The notes: generated from the letters alone by a model not told the origin. A DNA stretch of 8,627 nucleotides from Spirochaetaceae bacterium (GCA_031290205.1 JAITNZ010000217.1:1-8627), one strand, 5' to 3'. Shown: positions 1 through 5,986, numbered from the stretch's first letter. Program-made: numbers and translations.

Positions 1-22
1 CCTCTTCATCTGTGTTAAACAG
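1..22. repeat. Left-edge copy of an AACACAGATGAAGA repeat
   Basis: Bases 3-18 are the exact reverse complement of bases 8269-8284 (TTAACACAGATGAAGA). The right-hand copy is one arm of a short palindrome; here only one arm is visible because the window begins. It is probably an intergenic dispersed repeat lying after or before the gene left of the window. Confidence 0.6.
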
Positions 23-53
23 TAAGGTGCGCGGTAACGGCGCCTGAGGCGGA

Positions 54-83
54 CTTCAATCTTTCTGCTTTTTGTTATATACT
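54..83 (+). promoter_or_regulatory. Candidate promoter for folC
   Basis: A good -10 hexamer, TATACT at 78-83, lies about 47 bases before the chosen folC start. The matching -35 position (about 54-60, CTTCAAT) is weak. The inferred transcription start near 90 lies after the TTG at 88, which argues against that TTG as the start codon and gives a leader of about 40 bases. Confidence 0.4.
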
Positions 84-129
84 CAATTTGAGGGCGTTGC
101 GGCGCTTTCAGTTTGTTAGAGAGGTTCCA

Positions 130-1536
130 GTGTCAGAACATAGTCCTTTTACATCCTCGCACAACGTTTTCGATTGGTTGGGGCAGTTTGTCAACCTTGA
201 ACAGGGCGCGCAACCCCCGATGCGCTCGGAACGTATGGATATTATCGCGCGCGCGGCGGGGAATCCCGAACGGTGCGCGCCGGCAATCCATGTGGCAGGC
301 TCCAAGGGCAAGGGCTCTATCACGGCGATGGTCAGCGAAATCCTTGCCCGCGCCGGGAAACGAGTTGCCCGCTACCTTTCCCCACACATCGTCGAATACC
401 GCGAGCGAATCACGTTGAACGACCGCTTCTTTGACGAGGCGGTCTACGTCAAAGCGGGGAACAGGCTCCGCGAAATTGCGGACGCGCTCGCTTCCCCCGC
501 GTCGAAGGAGTTTGCCGAATTGAAGGCGGTCTCCGACGGCGGCTCCCCCGAACCTACGTTTTTCGAGCTGCTCACCCTATACTATTTTCTCTGCGCGAAG
601 GAAGCGGGTGTGGATGTGCTCGCCGTCGAGACGGGCATGGGCGGGCGGCTCGACCCGACGAATATCGCGCAGAGCCTCGTTTCGGTGATAAGCGTCATCG
701 AGCTGGAGCATACCGATATGCTTGGCACGACTATCCGCGCGATTGCCGGGGAAAAGGCGGGCATCATCAAACAGGGGCGCCCCGTGATTCTGGCGGAGCA
801 GACGCATCGTGAGGGCAAAACGGCGCTCGAGGTGTTCGCGCACACGGCTCGCGAGCGGCGCGCCCCGCTGTACTACTTCCCCGATATTGCCGAGTGTAAA
901 AATATCTGCGTGAGCAAAGCGGGCACAAGCTGGACGCTTATCGACAAGACGGGGGAATTCTTCAAGGCGCCGCTCTGCCTTACGATTAAGTTGCCCGGCG
1001 AGGTTCAGGCTTTCAATACTTCGCTTGCGATCCTTGCCGTCCGCAAAGCATATCCCGAAATCCCCGCCGAGACGATCAAGCGGGCGGTCGCCGCCGTCAG
1101 CCTGCCCGCCCGTTTCGAGAAGATACTCGACAATCCTGAAAGCACCATCATCATAGACGGCGCCCACACGGACATCAGCATAAAACTCTGCGCGGCGACT
1201 TTTACCGCGCTCTACGGCGCAGGCGGCATCCTCATATTCGGTTGCGCGCAGGGCAAAGACGCCGAGGCTATGGCGCGCACGCTCATCCCGCAATTTTCAA
1301 AGATTTTTATCACGACGCCGGGCACCTATAAGGTGAGCGAGCCTGAAAAAGTTTTTACTACTTTTAGCAATACTGCGGGTGCGCACAGCGGCAAGATTGA
1401 GTTCATCAAGGATACCGAGCAGGCAATTCGCACCGCGATCGCGGCAGCACGCACACAGAAACTCCCTGTTTTGGGCACAGGCTCCTTCTACCTAGCCGCC
1501 GAGATCCGCAACTTCGTGTTTGCAGGCAGTGCCTGA
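130..1536 (+). CDS. folC: Folylpolyglutamate synthase / dihydrofolate synthase
   Basis: This cytosolic Mur-ligase-family enzyme ATP-dependently adds glutamate to folates, and in many bacteria also to dihydropteroate. From the GTG at 130 the protein has 468 residues, a little longer than the usual 420-450. The P-loop GSKGKGS is at about 57-63 after HVA. LSPHI is followed by ERITLN, ETGMGGRLDPTN is at 167-178, EHTD at 193-196, and GEKAGIIK, with the lysine that is carbamylated in the family, at 207-214. PARFE and DGAH (343-346) mark the C-terminal domain. The GTG start is preferred over the in-frame TTG at 88 because AGAGAGG (118-124) lies 5 bases before it. The gene stands alone on its strand and converges on the rny operon. 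Whether it also has dihydrofolate synthase activity cannot be read from sequence. Confidence 0.95.
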   Translation: MSEHSPFTSSHNVFDWLGQFVNLEQGAQPPMRSERMDIIARAAGNPERCAPAIHVAGSKGKGSITAMVSEILARAGKRVARYLSPHIVEYRERITLNDRFFDEAVYVKAGNRLREIADALASPASKEFAELKAVSDGGSPEPTFFELLTLYYFLCAKEAGVDVLAVETGMGGRLDPTNIAQSLVSVISVIELEHTDMLGTTIRAIAGEKAGIIKQGRPVILAEQTHREGKTALEVFAHTARERRAPLYYFPDIAECKNICVSKAGTSWTLIDKTGEFFKAPLCLTIKLPGEVQAFNTSLAILAVRKAYPEIPAETIKRAVAAVSLPARFEKILDNPESTIIIDGAHTDISIKLCAATFTALYGAGGILIFGCAQGKDAEAMARTLIPQFSKIFITTPGTYKVSEPEKVFTTFSNTAGAHSGKIEFIKDTEQAIRTAIAAARTQKLPVLGTGSFYLAAEIRNFVFAGSA

Positions 1537-1577
1537 GCCACTTTCAGCGTATCCCTCAATTATTGCCATGGGCAAAG

Positions 1578-1602
1578 GTGCAATTCAAAATTCGGGGTAA
1601 AT
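1578..1602 (+). repeat. Solo copy of the GTGCA...GGGGTAAAT element end
   Basis: These 25 bases match the right end (reverse complement of 5520-5544) of the 200-bp element in the rny-ruvB spacer at 22 of 25 positions. Similarity may continue weakly to about 1616. No matching opposite end is visible nearby, so this looks like a truncated or decayed copy in the 203-base gap between folC and the convergent gene. Confidence 0.6.
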
Positions 1603-1636
1603 CGACGGCGCTGGGGAAGGCTTTTCCCCCAATTAA

Positions 1637-1696
1637 CCCACGCAGAACCACAACAAACTTTTCTTTCCTCCGCATCTTCGCGTGGGGGTATTTTTT
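1637..1696 (+). terminator. Putative folC terminator / palindromic repeat
   Basis: CCCACGC (1637-1643) pairs with GCGTGGG (1680-1686) around a 36-base loop and is followed by a T-run at 1691-1696. The loop is long for an intrinsic terminator, and the right arm CCGCATCTTCGCGTGGG reads like a dispersed intergenic repeat. A second small hairpin without a T-run (GGGGAA/TTCCCC, 1613-1629) precedes it. Since folC and the rny operon converge here, the structure could serve both strands, but the T-run favours the plus strand. Confidence 0.4.
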
Positions 1697-1739
1697 GGAT
1701 ACTACTATACTACTGGGCAGATTTGACTGATACAAAAGA

Positions 1740-2351
1740 TTAGCGTCCCAGCCAGACAAGAGCGCCGACCTTCCACTCGAAAGATAATTTCGGACCAAGC
1801 GGGCGGATAACCATGTTAGCAAGAGCAGCCGCCCGAAAAGATATTTTTCCGGCGCTGAACGGCGGGGAGGATAGCGGGTCCCATTCAGCTAGTGTCCTGT
1901 CCGAAACAGATTGCGTAATAATTGCCGCAGATTCGGGATGCGGTTTGAAGCCGCAAAAGGATTTAGCAAGATGTTGCGGACAGGACACTGGAACCAGCGT
2001 TTCGCAGAGGACGATTTTTGAGAAATACTGAAGGACAATCGCGTCATTCAGCGGGGGCGGGGCGAGTGAAAGCGCATAGCCCAGTATAGAATACTCATCG
2101 CAAAGCGGAACCGTATCCCGCCGCTCTCCGGTTATTTTTGCATCAGTCCCGCCCGTTTCGCGCAACTGGCGGCGCACCAGTTTTGCCGCATCCTTCAAGG
2201 CATCAATGCTGAGCGGGGCACTCAGCGCCGCCAGCGGCGCGGCAAGGGGGAACGAATAGGCGCCCAAAAAGCCTTCCGAGAAAAGCTGGGGCTTTTCGCG
2301 GCGCAGCTCCGTCACGGCATCGCGGTGCGGGACGAGGACGAGCAGCCTCAT
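1740..2351 (-). CDS. Conserved-looking protein of unknown function carrying an inserted palindromic element
   Basis: I do not recognise a function. The 203-residue product starts MRLLVLVPHRD, has an Ala/Leu/Pro-rich first half (GAYSFPLAAPLAAL), and ends with an aromatic segment (FEWKVGALVWLGR). It has no signal peptide and no clear membrane segment. A 2H (LigT-like) phosphoesterase relationship crossed my mind, but the two HxT/S motifs are not evident. The ATG overlaps the ymdB stop as ATGA, so it is the last gene of rny-ymdB and is probably translationally coupled. Residues of about 121-153 (VSCPQHLAK to SVSDRT) are encoded by the 99-bp inverted-repeat element at 1891-1989. Without it the protein would be about 170 residues. 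The reading frame stays open across the element, so the gene may still be functional. Confidence 0.75.
   Translation of the reverse strand: MRLLVLVPHRDAVTELRREKPQLFSEGFLGAYSFPLAAPLAALSAPLSIDALKDAAKLVRRQLRETGGTDAKITGERRDTVPLCDEYSILGYALSLAPPPLNDAIVLQYFSKIVLCETLVPVSCPQHLAKSFCGFKPHPESAAIITQSVSDRTLAEWDPLSSPPFSAGKISFRAAALANMVIRPLGPKLSFEWKVGALVWLGR
1891..1989. mobile_element. 99-bp MITE-like palindromic element inside a gene, in frame
   Basis: AGTGTCCTGTCCG (1891-1903) and CGGACAGGACACT (1977-1989) are perfect 13-bp terminal inverted repeats. Including mismatches, the first 29 bases of each end match at 24 positions. An inner small hairpin (TGCGG/CCGCA, about 1939-1955) sits in the middle. The length is exactly 33 codons, and the host gene frame on the minus strand runs through it without a stop. 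No obvious target-site duplication is seen (left flank ATTCAGCT, right flank GGAACCAG). It is too small for a transposase, so it would be non-autonomous. Confidence 0.75.
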
Positions 2352-3184
2352 TGCCGTTTCCAGCGTTCAATCGAAAGCGCCTTGCCGCTTGCGGCATCGA
2401 TATGGACGGCGATGCCCTGAATAAAGCCCGCGCCTTTTGCGGCTTCCATCTTGTAGGGCACGTGCGTTTTGATGCGGTTAAGGCAGACCGTCATATCCAT
2501 GCCGATGACGCTTTCGCGCGCGCCGCACATCCCTAAATCGGTGATATATGCCGTGCCTTGGGGCAGTATCCGCTCGTCCGCCGTCTGAACATGGGTATGC
2601 GTCCCCGCGACAACGGTCGCGCGCCCATCAAGATAGAACGCCAGCGCTTCTTTTTCTTGCGCGGACTCAGCATGAAAATCAACAATGATTATCGGGCGCG
2701 CGTGCGCAAGGGCGAGCGACTCGTCCAGCGCGTCAAACGCCTTAAAGGGGCAGTCGATAGCGTGCATGTACTCGCGCCCCTGAAGGTTTATGACCAGCGC
2801 GTTAAAACCTTCCCGCTCGATGAGGGTCGAGCCGTGCCCTACAGCGCCTGCGGGGTAATTAAACGGGCGCAAAATCCGGCTGTCGCTGTCCAGCAGGGGT
2901 AAAAAATCCCGCTTTTCCCAAATATGATTCCCCGTTGTAATCACATCGGCGCCGGCGGCAAAAATCCGCTGGGCGCACACTTCGGTCATGCCGATGCCGT
3001 CCGCTGCGTTCTCGCCGTTTACCACGGCAAGCGCCGCCCGATAATCGGCTTTTAACGCGGGAAGCAGGCTCTCCAACGCGGCAAGCCCGCTCTCGCCCAC
3101 GACATCGCCGACCATGAGGATGCCGCCACAGGCAGTGCCCGCGGCACGTTCAGCCTTGCCTTCACTTTGAAAAGGGCGGTTCAT
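2348..3184 (-). CDS. ymdB: YmdB-family metallophosphoesterase (cyclic-nucleotide phosphodiesterase type)
   Basis: This belongs to the YmdB/TIGR00282 calcineurin-like family. In Bacillus the protein hydrolyses 2',3'-cyclic nucleotides (and cAMP) and affects biofilm and motility gene expression; that role is family knowledge, not shown here. The metal ligands are all in place: D27 (VGDVVG), E58-N59 (NGEN), N86-H87 (TGNH), H171 (DFHAE) and H196/H198 (GTHTH). The protein has 278 residues against about 260 usual. The excess is at the N-terminus, where about 21 residues (MNRPFQSEGKAERAAGTACG) precede the expected family start ILMVGDVVG. That stretch is encoded by a repeat also found upstream of rny. 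The ATG is 5 bases after the rny stop and has only a weak ribosome-binding site, suggesting coupling. The stop overlaps the next gene (ATGA). Confidence 0.93.
   Translation of the reverse strand: MNRPFQSEGKAERAAGTACGGILMVGDVVGESGLAALESLLPALKADYRAALAVVNGENAADGIGMTEVCAQRIFAAGADVITTGNHIWEKRDFLPLLDSDSRILRPFNYPAGAVGHGSTLIEREGFNALVINLQGREYMHAIDCPFKAFDALDESLALAHARPIIIVDFHAESAQEKEALAFYLDGRATVVAGTHTHVQTADERILPQGTAYITDLGMCGARESVIGMDMTVCLNRIKTHVPYKMEAAKGAGFIQGIAVHIDAASGKALSIERWKRQ
3122..3178 (-). repeat. Protein-coding palindromic repeat in the 5' end of ymdB
   Basis: On the plus strand GCCGCCACAGGC (3122-3133) and GCCTTGCCTTC (3153-3163) are shared exactly and in the same order with 4837-4848 and 4856-4866, and the following 15 bases match at 12 positions. 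The two copies differ in the middle: here there is a small hairpin (GTGCC-CGC-GGCAC, 3135-3147), while the other copy has 7 bases. It encodes the ymdB-specific N-terminal extension. Confidence 0.65.
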
Positions 3185-3189
3185 CTCTG

Positions 3190-4722
3190 TTAGCGGGCGT
3201 ATTCGACGATCCTCGTTTCGCGGACGACGGTTATTTTTATCCTGCCCGGATAGCGGAGGTCGGTCTCGATACGGCGCGCCACATCGCGGGCGAGCTCGCC
3301 CGACTGCCCGTCGCTGATAATATCGTTATACACGAGTATCCGCAGCTCGCGCCCCGCCTGAATCGCGAAGGATTTTTCGACGCCGTTAAAGCTCATCGCT
3401 ATATCTTCAAGATTTTTCAGCCGCTTGGTATAGCTGTCCATCGTCTCTTTTCGTGCGCCAGGACGCGCCGCCGAAATTGCGTCGGCAATCTGGACGATCA
3501 CGCTTTCAATACAACTCGGCTCAATATCACCATGGTGGCTTCCGATTGCGTTGATAATCTTCGCGTCTTCCCCCATCTTCCGCGCCATATCCATCCCGAT
3601 TTCAGCATGATTCAAATCGCTGTCCGTTTCGACACCTTTGCCAATATCGTGAAGTAGCGCCGCGCGTTTCGCCAATTCGCGGTTCACCCCAATCTCCGCG
3701 GCAAGCGTGCTGGCAATCATCGCAACCTCTTTTGAATGAGAAAGCACATTCTGCCCGTAACTCGTGCGGAAATAGAGCCGCCCCAGTGCGCGGATAGCAT
3801 CCTGACTGATGTTATGGATGCCAAGGTTGTAGAGCGCCTTCTCGCCCTCCTCGAAGATTTTCTGCGAAATATCCTTCGAGACCTTAGCCACTATCTCTTC
3901 GATACGCGCCGGATGTATCCGCCCGTCGACGACAAGCCGCTCTATCGCCACTTTTGCGATTTCGCGGCGCACAGGGTCGAAACACGAGATAACCACCGCT
4001 TCCGGCGTATCGTCGATTATCACATCAACGCCGGTAACCGTCTCGAGCGTGCGGATATTCCGCCCCTCACGCCCGATAATCCGCCCCTTCATCTCGTCGC
4101 CGGGAAGCGGCACCGTCGAAATCGTGATATCGCCGGTTACCTCGGCGGCAAGTCGCTGAATAGCGGTAACGAGAATATCCTTCGCCTTCTTTTCGCCGGC
4201 AAGCGTCGCCTCGCTTTCAATCTTGTTGATGATAGATTGAGCATCGTGCTTGGCTTCGTTTTCCATATCACGGATGATGAGCGTCTTCGCCTCTTCCGCA
4301 GTCAAACTCGAAATACGCTCCAATTCCGCACGATAGCGCGCCTCTTCGCCTTGTAGCGCCTCTTCGCGCTTATGAAAAACCTTCTCTTTTTCCGCATACT
4401 GCTGTTCCGTCCGCTCTATTTGCCGGAGTTTCTTGTCAACAGTATCTTCTTTTTGAGCAATACGGTGCTCAAACCGCTGTAATTCCGCTCTTCTATCCCG
4501 AGTTTCCCTCTCCTGCTGGTGCTGTTCACTGATAACTTTTTCTTTTGCCTCTAACAGCATCTCTTTTTTAATAGCTTCAGCTTCTTTTATTGCATCCCGT
4601 CTAACCCTCTCCGCAAGTCGTTCACTTGTTTTAAGTTGAAATCTGGCATAAAACCATCTAATAATCCAGCCTAAGAATAACCCGATAAGAACGGCGCCCG
4701 CAATCCCAATGATTGTTCCCAC
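3190..4722 (-). CDS. rny: Ribonuclease Y
   Basis: RNase Y is a membrane-anchored endoribonuclease that starts mRNA decay and processing. The 510-residue length is typical. Seen in order: an N-terminal membrane segment at about 4-24, a charged coiled coil at about 30-165, a KH RNA-binding domain with GRIIGREGRNIR at 213-224, and an HD domain with H329 (LSHS), H358-D359 (LLHDIGKG), H396-H397 and D414 (QIADAISAARPGA). The C-terminal Rny-specific region follows to residue 510. The GTG start at 4722 is supported by AGAGAGG (plus coordinates 4729-4735), 6 bases upstream; the overlapping ATG two bases earlier is out of frame. It is the first gene of the leftward operon with ymdB, a pairing seen in many Firmicutes and spirochaetes. 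All catalytic residues are present. Confidence 0.97.
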   Translation of the reverse strand: MGTIIGIAGAVLIGLFLGWIIRWFYARFQLKTSERLAERVRRDAIKEAEAIKKEMLLEAKEKVISEQHQQERETRDRRAELQRFEHRIAQKEDTVDKKLRQIERTEQQYAEKEKVFHKREEALQGEEARYRAELERISSLTAEEAKTLIIRDMENEAKHDAQSIINKIESEATLAGEKKAKDILVTAIQRLAAEVTGDITISTVPLPGDEMKGRIIGREGRNIRTLETVTGVDVIIDDTPEAVVISCFDPVRREIAKVAIERLVVDGRIHPARIEEIVAKVSKDISQKIFEEGEKALYNLGIHNISQDAIRALGRLYFRTSYGQNVLSHSKEVAMIASTLAAEIGVNRELAKRAALLHDIGKGVETDSDLNHAEIGMDMARKMGEDAKIINAIGSHHGDIEPSCIESVIVQIADAISAARPGARKETMDSYTKRLKNLEDIAMSFNGVEKSFAIQAGRELRILVYNDIISDGQSGELARDVARRIETDLRYPGRIKITVVRETRIVEYAR

Positions 4723-4754
4723 ATCACACCTCTCTATCGTTTAATAGTAAAATT

Positions 4755-4800
4755 AATATAATTTACCCTTACAGTATCGGCAAAACAGCGTCAAAGTCAA
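4755..4800 (-). promoter_or_regulatory. Promoter region of the rny operon
   Basis: Two overlapping sigma-70-type candidates read leftward. One is TTGACT (4800-4795), 16 bases, then GATACT (4778-4773). The other is TTGCCG (4783-4778), 17 bases, then TATATT (4760-4755). An AT-rich near-palindrome (TAAAATTAATATAATTTA, 4748-4765) covers the likely transcription start and stands out in this GC-rich DNA. The leader is roughly 30-45 bases. Confidence 0.55.
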
Positions 4801-4802
4801 GC

Positions 4803-4837
4803 CCCTTCAGCCCCTCCCGCACTTATGCTGCCCCGCG
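4803..4837 (-). repeat. Outermost block of the nested inverted repeat (left copy)
   Basis: The reverse complement carries AAGTGCGGGAGGGGCTGAAGG and aligns with 6078-6112 with one indel and about three mismatches. It ends two bases before the TTGACT -35 candidate of rny. Confidence 0.7.
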
Positions 4838-4881
4838 CCGCCACAGGCGGTTCCTGCCTTGCCTTCGCTATGAGAAGGGCG
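4837..4881 (-). repeat. Non-coding copy of the ymdB N-terminal repeat
   Basis: GCCGCCACAGGC, then 7 bases, GCCTTGCCTTC and a GAGAAGGGCG end match the plus-strand sequence at the start of ymdB (3122-3178). Read on the minus strand it would encode SEGKAGTACGG, close to the SEGKA...AGTACGG of YmdB. No supported gene lies here; the mirror position in the right arm lacks this block, so it was probably inserted. Confidence 0.6.
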
Positions 4882-4920
4882 TTGTTGCCTAAGTTGTGCA
4901 GTGAAACAGCGAATTGCGGG

Positions 4921-4961
4921 GACGGGGCGGGCGGGGAAGGCTTGCCGAAAAACGGGCACCC
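4921..4961 (+). repeat. GC-rich block ending TTGCCGAAAAACGGGCACCC (left copy)
   Basis: The last 24 bases (AGGCTTGCCGAAAAAC then GGGCACCC) are the exact reverse complement of 6023-6046. The GC-rich first part (GGGGCGGGCGGGG) is shared more loosely with all four related blocks. Confidence 0.75.
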
Positions 4962-5017
4962 ATTTTCTAAGCAAGTACTTCACCTCGTCGGACGTATTTA
5001 CTGCCACTTAGAAAATG
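4961..5017. repeat. 57-bp palindromic insertion with 11-bp arms
   Basis: CATTTTCTAAG (4961-4971) and CTTAGAAAATG (5007-5017) are perfect inverted arms around 35 bases. The mirror location in the right arm has no counterpart, which suggests a separate insertion into the left arm. No protein or RNA function is visible. Confidence 0.5.
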
Positions 5018-5105
5018 CATTTACTGGTGCCATACGCTTGCTGACAGTGATGGTTTTTTTTGCCTTACATAAAGCCAGTGCCCGCTTACCGGCACTAAAT
5101 CCGAC

Positions 5106-5150
5106 TACCAGTGATGTTTTTCGGCAATCTTCCCCCGCCCGCCCCGCTAC
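5106..5150 (-). repeat. GC-rich block ending TTGCCGAAAAACATCACTGGTA (left copy)
   Basis: Read on the minus strand, this matches 5901-5947; the last 22 bases are identical. It differs from the 4921 and 6023 blocks after GCCGAAAAAC, where they continue GGGCACC. There are thus two subtypes of one unit. Confidence 0.75.
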
Positions 5151-5170
5151 GTTTAGGATTTTTTTTCTCC

Positions 5171-5204
5171 CACAGCCCAAGCGGTGAGGGCTTTTCGGAC
5201 GAAG
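5171..5204 (-). repeat. CGAAAAGCCCTCACCGCTT unit, left-arm copy
   Basis: Read on the minus strand, this is CTTCGTCCGAAAAGCCCTC followed by ACCGCTTGGGCTGTG. It resembles the three right-arm units near 5603, 5759 and 5851. Confidence 0.65.
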
Positions 5205-5241
5205 AGGGAAATTAGGGAGCGGAGTAGGGTAGGAGGGGGAG

Positions 5242-5574
5242 CCCCCTGTCAACAACTTAAGCGAGAGCTTCCTCTTGTATGGCTATCATCTCAACAGTTT
5301 GACTTGTGCTTGTGGTGGAAGTGGGTTTATTGCCTGCTGTCTACCGGGTGCACTTTATTTTTCGGGGTAAATGCTAAAGTGATACCTATAATGCAAACGG
5401 GGGGTCTGGGGGGGCACCTCGCCCCCCCAGCGGGGCGTTGCGGGGCGGCGCCCCGCCGAGGGGGGAGCGACCCCAATTTGCGGCGCGGAGGGGGTGACGT
5501 ACCCCACCAGCTCCGCCTGATTTACCCGGAATTTGGAAGTGCACTCCTGTCTACCGTAAGTTGTTGACAGGGGG
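5242..5574. repeat. Perfect 18-bp inverted arms around the spacer centre
   Basis: CCCCCTGTCAACAACTTA (5242-5259) and TAAGTTGTTGACAGGGGG (5557-5574) are perfect reverse complements. Between them lie about 87 bases of non-repeat sequence (5260-5346) and the 200-bp miniature element with its flanking direct repeat. Removing that element leaves a spacer under 100 bases. Confidence 0.8.
5347..5546. mobile_element. 200-bp MITE-like element with 10-bp target-site duplication
   Basis: CTGTCTACCG occurs directly before (5337-5346) and directly after (5547-5556) this segment, as expected for a target duplication. The ends carry inverted repeats starting GTGCACTT (5348) and ending AAGTGCAC (5544); over 25 bases, including GGGTAAAT, they match at 19. 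The interior is a run of GC-rich hairpins: CTGGGGGGG/CCCCCCCAG (5406-5430), GCGGGGCG/CGCCCCGC (5440-5456) and GGGGT/ACCCC (5491-5505), the last nested in GCGGAG/CTCCGC. There is no transposase, so it would be mobilised in trans. A related single end is at 1578-1602. Confidence 0.75.
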
Positions 5575-5602
5575 ATACTTCCCCCTCCTCCCCTAATCCT
5601 AC

Positions 5603-5947
5603 CTTCGTCGAAAAGCCCTCAGCACTTGGGCAGGGGGAAGGCTTTCTCGGTCAGCGGCACAAGCGCGGACGCGCCAGCGCTCGCCGCCATCCTCGTTACC
5701 GCGCGCTTCACTGGAGGGGCTTCACCGTCAGCCAACAACCCCAACACCCACCCAATTGGTCGAAAAGCCCTCACCGCTTTTGCTGTGGAGGAATTTGCTG
5801 ACGTAGCCGGGCGGGGCGGGCTTAGCTGACGAACCCTCCTCCCTATTACCACCTTCGTCCGTAAAGCCCGCACCACTTGTGTTGCGGGGAAATTTGCTGA
5901 AGTAGACGGTCGGGCGGGGGAGGTTTGCCGAAAAACATCACTGGTAT
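5603..5947 (+). repeat. Three diverged tandem-like copies of the CGAAAAGCCCTC unit
   Basis: Units start near 5603, 5759 and 5851 with (CTTCGTC)CGAAAAGCCCTCA/G or the variant CGTAAAGCCCGCA. The last two continue GAATTTGCTGA(C/A)GTAG into a GGGCGGGG stretch. The third ends in the TTGCCGAAAAACATCACTGGTA block (5901-5947). The copies differ at many positions and by indels. Confidence 0.6.
5641..5758. other. Unique segment between repeat units, possible gene remnant
   Basis: This part of the right arm has no counterpart in the left arm. It is open on both strands. The plus frame gives SGTSADAPALAAILVTARF and the minus frame gives RAVTRMAASAGASALVPLT, both protein-like in composition. No start with a ribosome-binding site and no recognisable family is visible. 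It could be a fragment of a lost gene carried with the repeats. Confidence 0.25.
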
Positions 5948-5960
5948 ATAACTAGGCAGT

Positions 5961-5986
5961 AAAAAAACACAAGCTACTGCTTGTGT
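5961..5986 (-). terminator. Intrinsic terminator on the minus strand with no gene in front
   Basis: ACACAAGC (5967-5974) and GCTTGTGT (5979-5986) form a perfect 8-bp stem with a 4-base loop. Read leftward, it is followed by seven U residues (A-run 5961-5967). No leftward gene precedes it before ruvB, so it would end an unannotated antisense or small transcript, or simply be part of the repeat. Confidence 0.55.

Noticed and set aside
88..129. TTG at 88 as folC start
   Set aside because: No ribosome-binding site before it and it overlaps the likely promoter; GTG at 130 follows AGAGAGG at 5 bases.
577..1293. 238-codon open frame on the minus strand inside folC
   Set aside because: It is antisense to well-conserved folC motifs, has no recognisable domain, and is explained by GC-rich codon use.
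3736..4356. 206-codon open frame on the plus strand inside rny
   Set aside because: It is antisense to the KH and HD domains of RNase Y, with no family features of its own.
4825..5187. 120-codon plus-strand frame in the spacer
   Set aside because: It runs through several repeat blocks, has no ribosome-binding site, and the same sequence in the mirror arm is not open in the same way.
5184..5567. 127-codon plus-strand frame across the miniature element
   Set aside because: It crosses the insertion boundaries and the G/C hairpins and has no support as a protein.
4961..5947. CRISPR-like array
   Set aside because: The recurring units are diverged, in both orientations and irregularly spaced; there are no uniform spacers and no cas genes.
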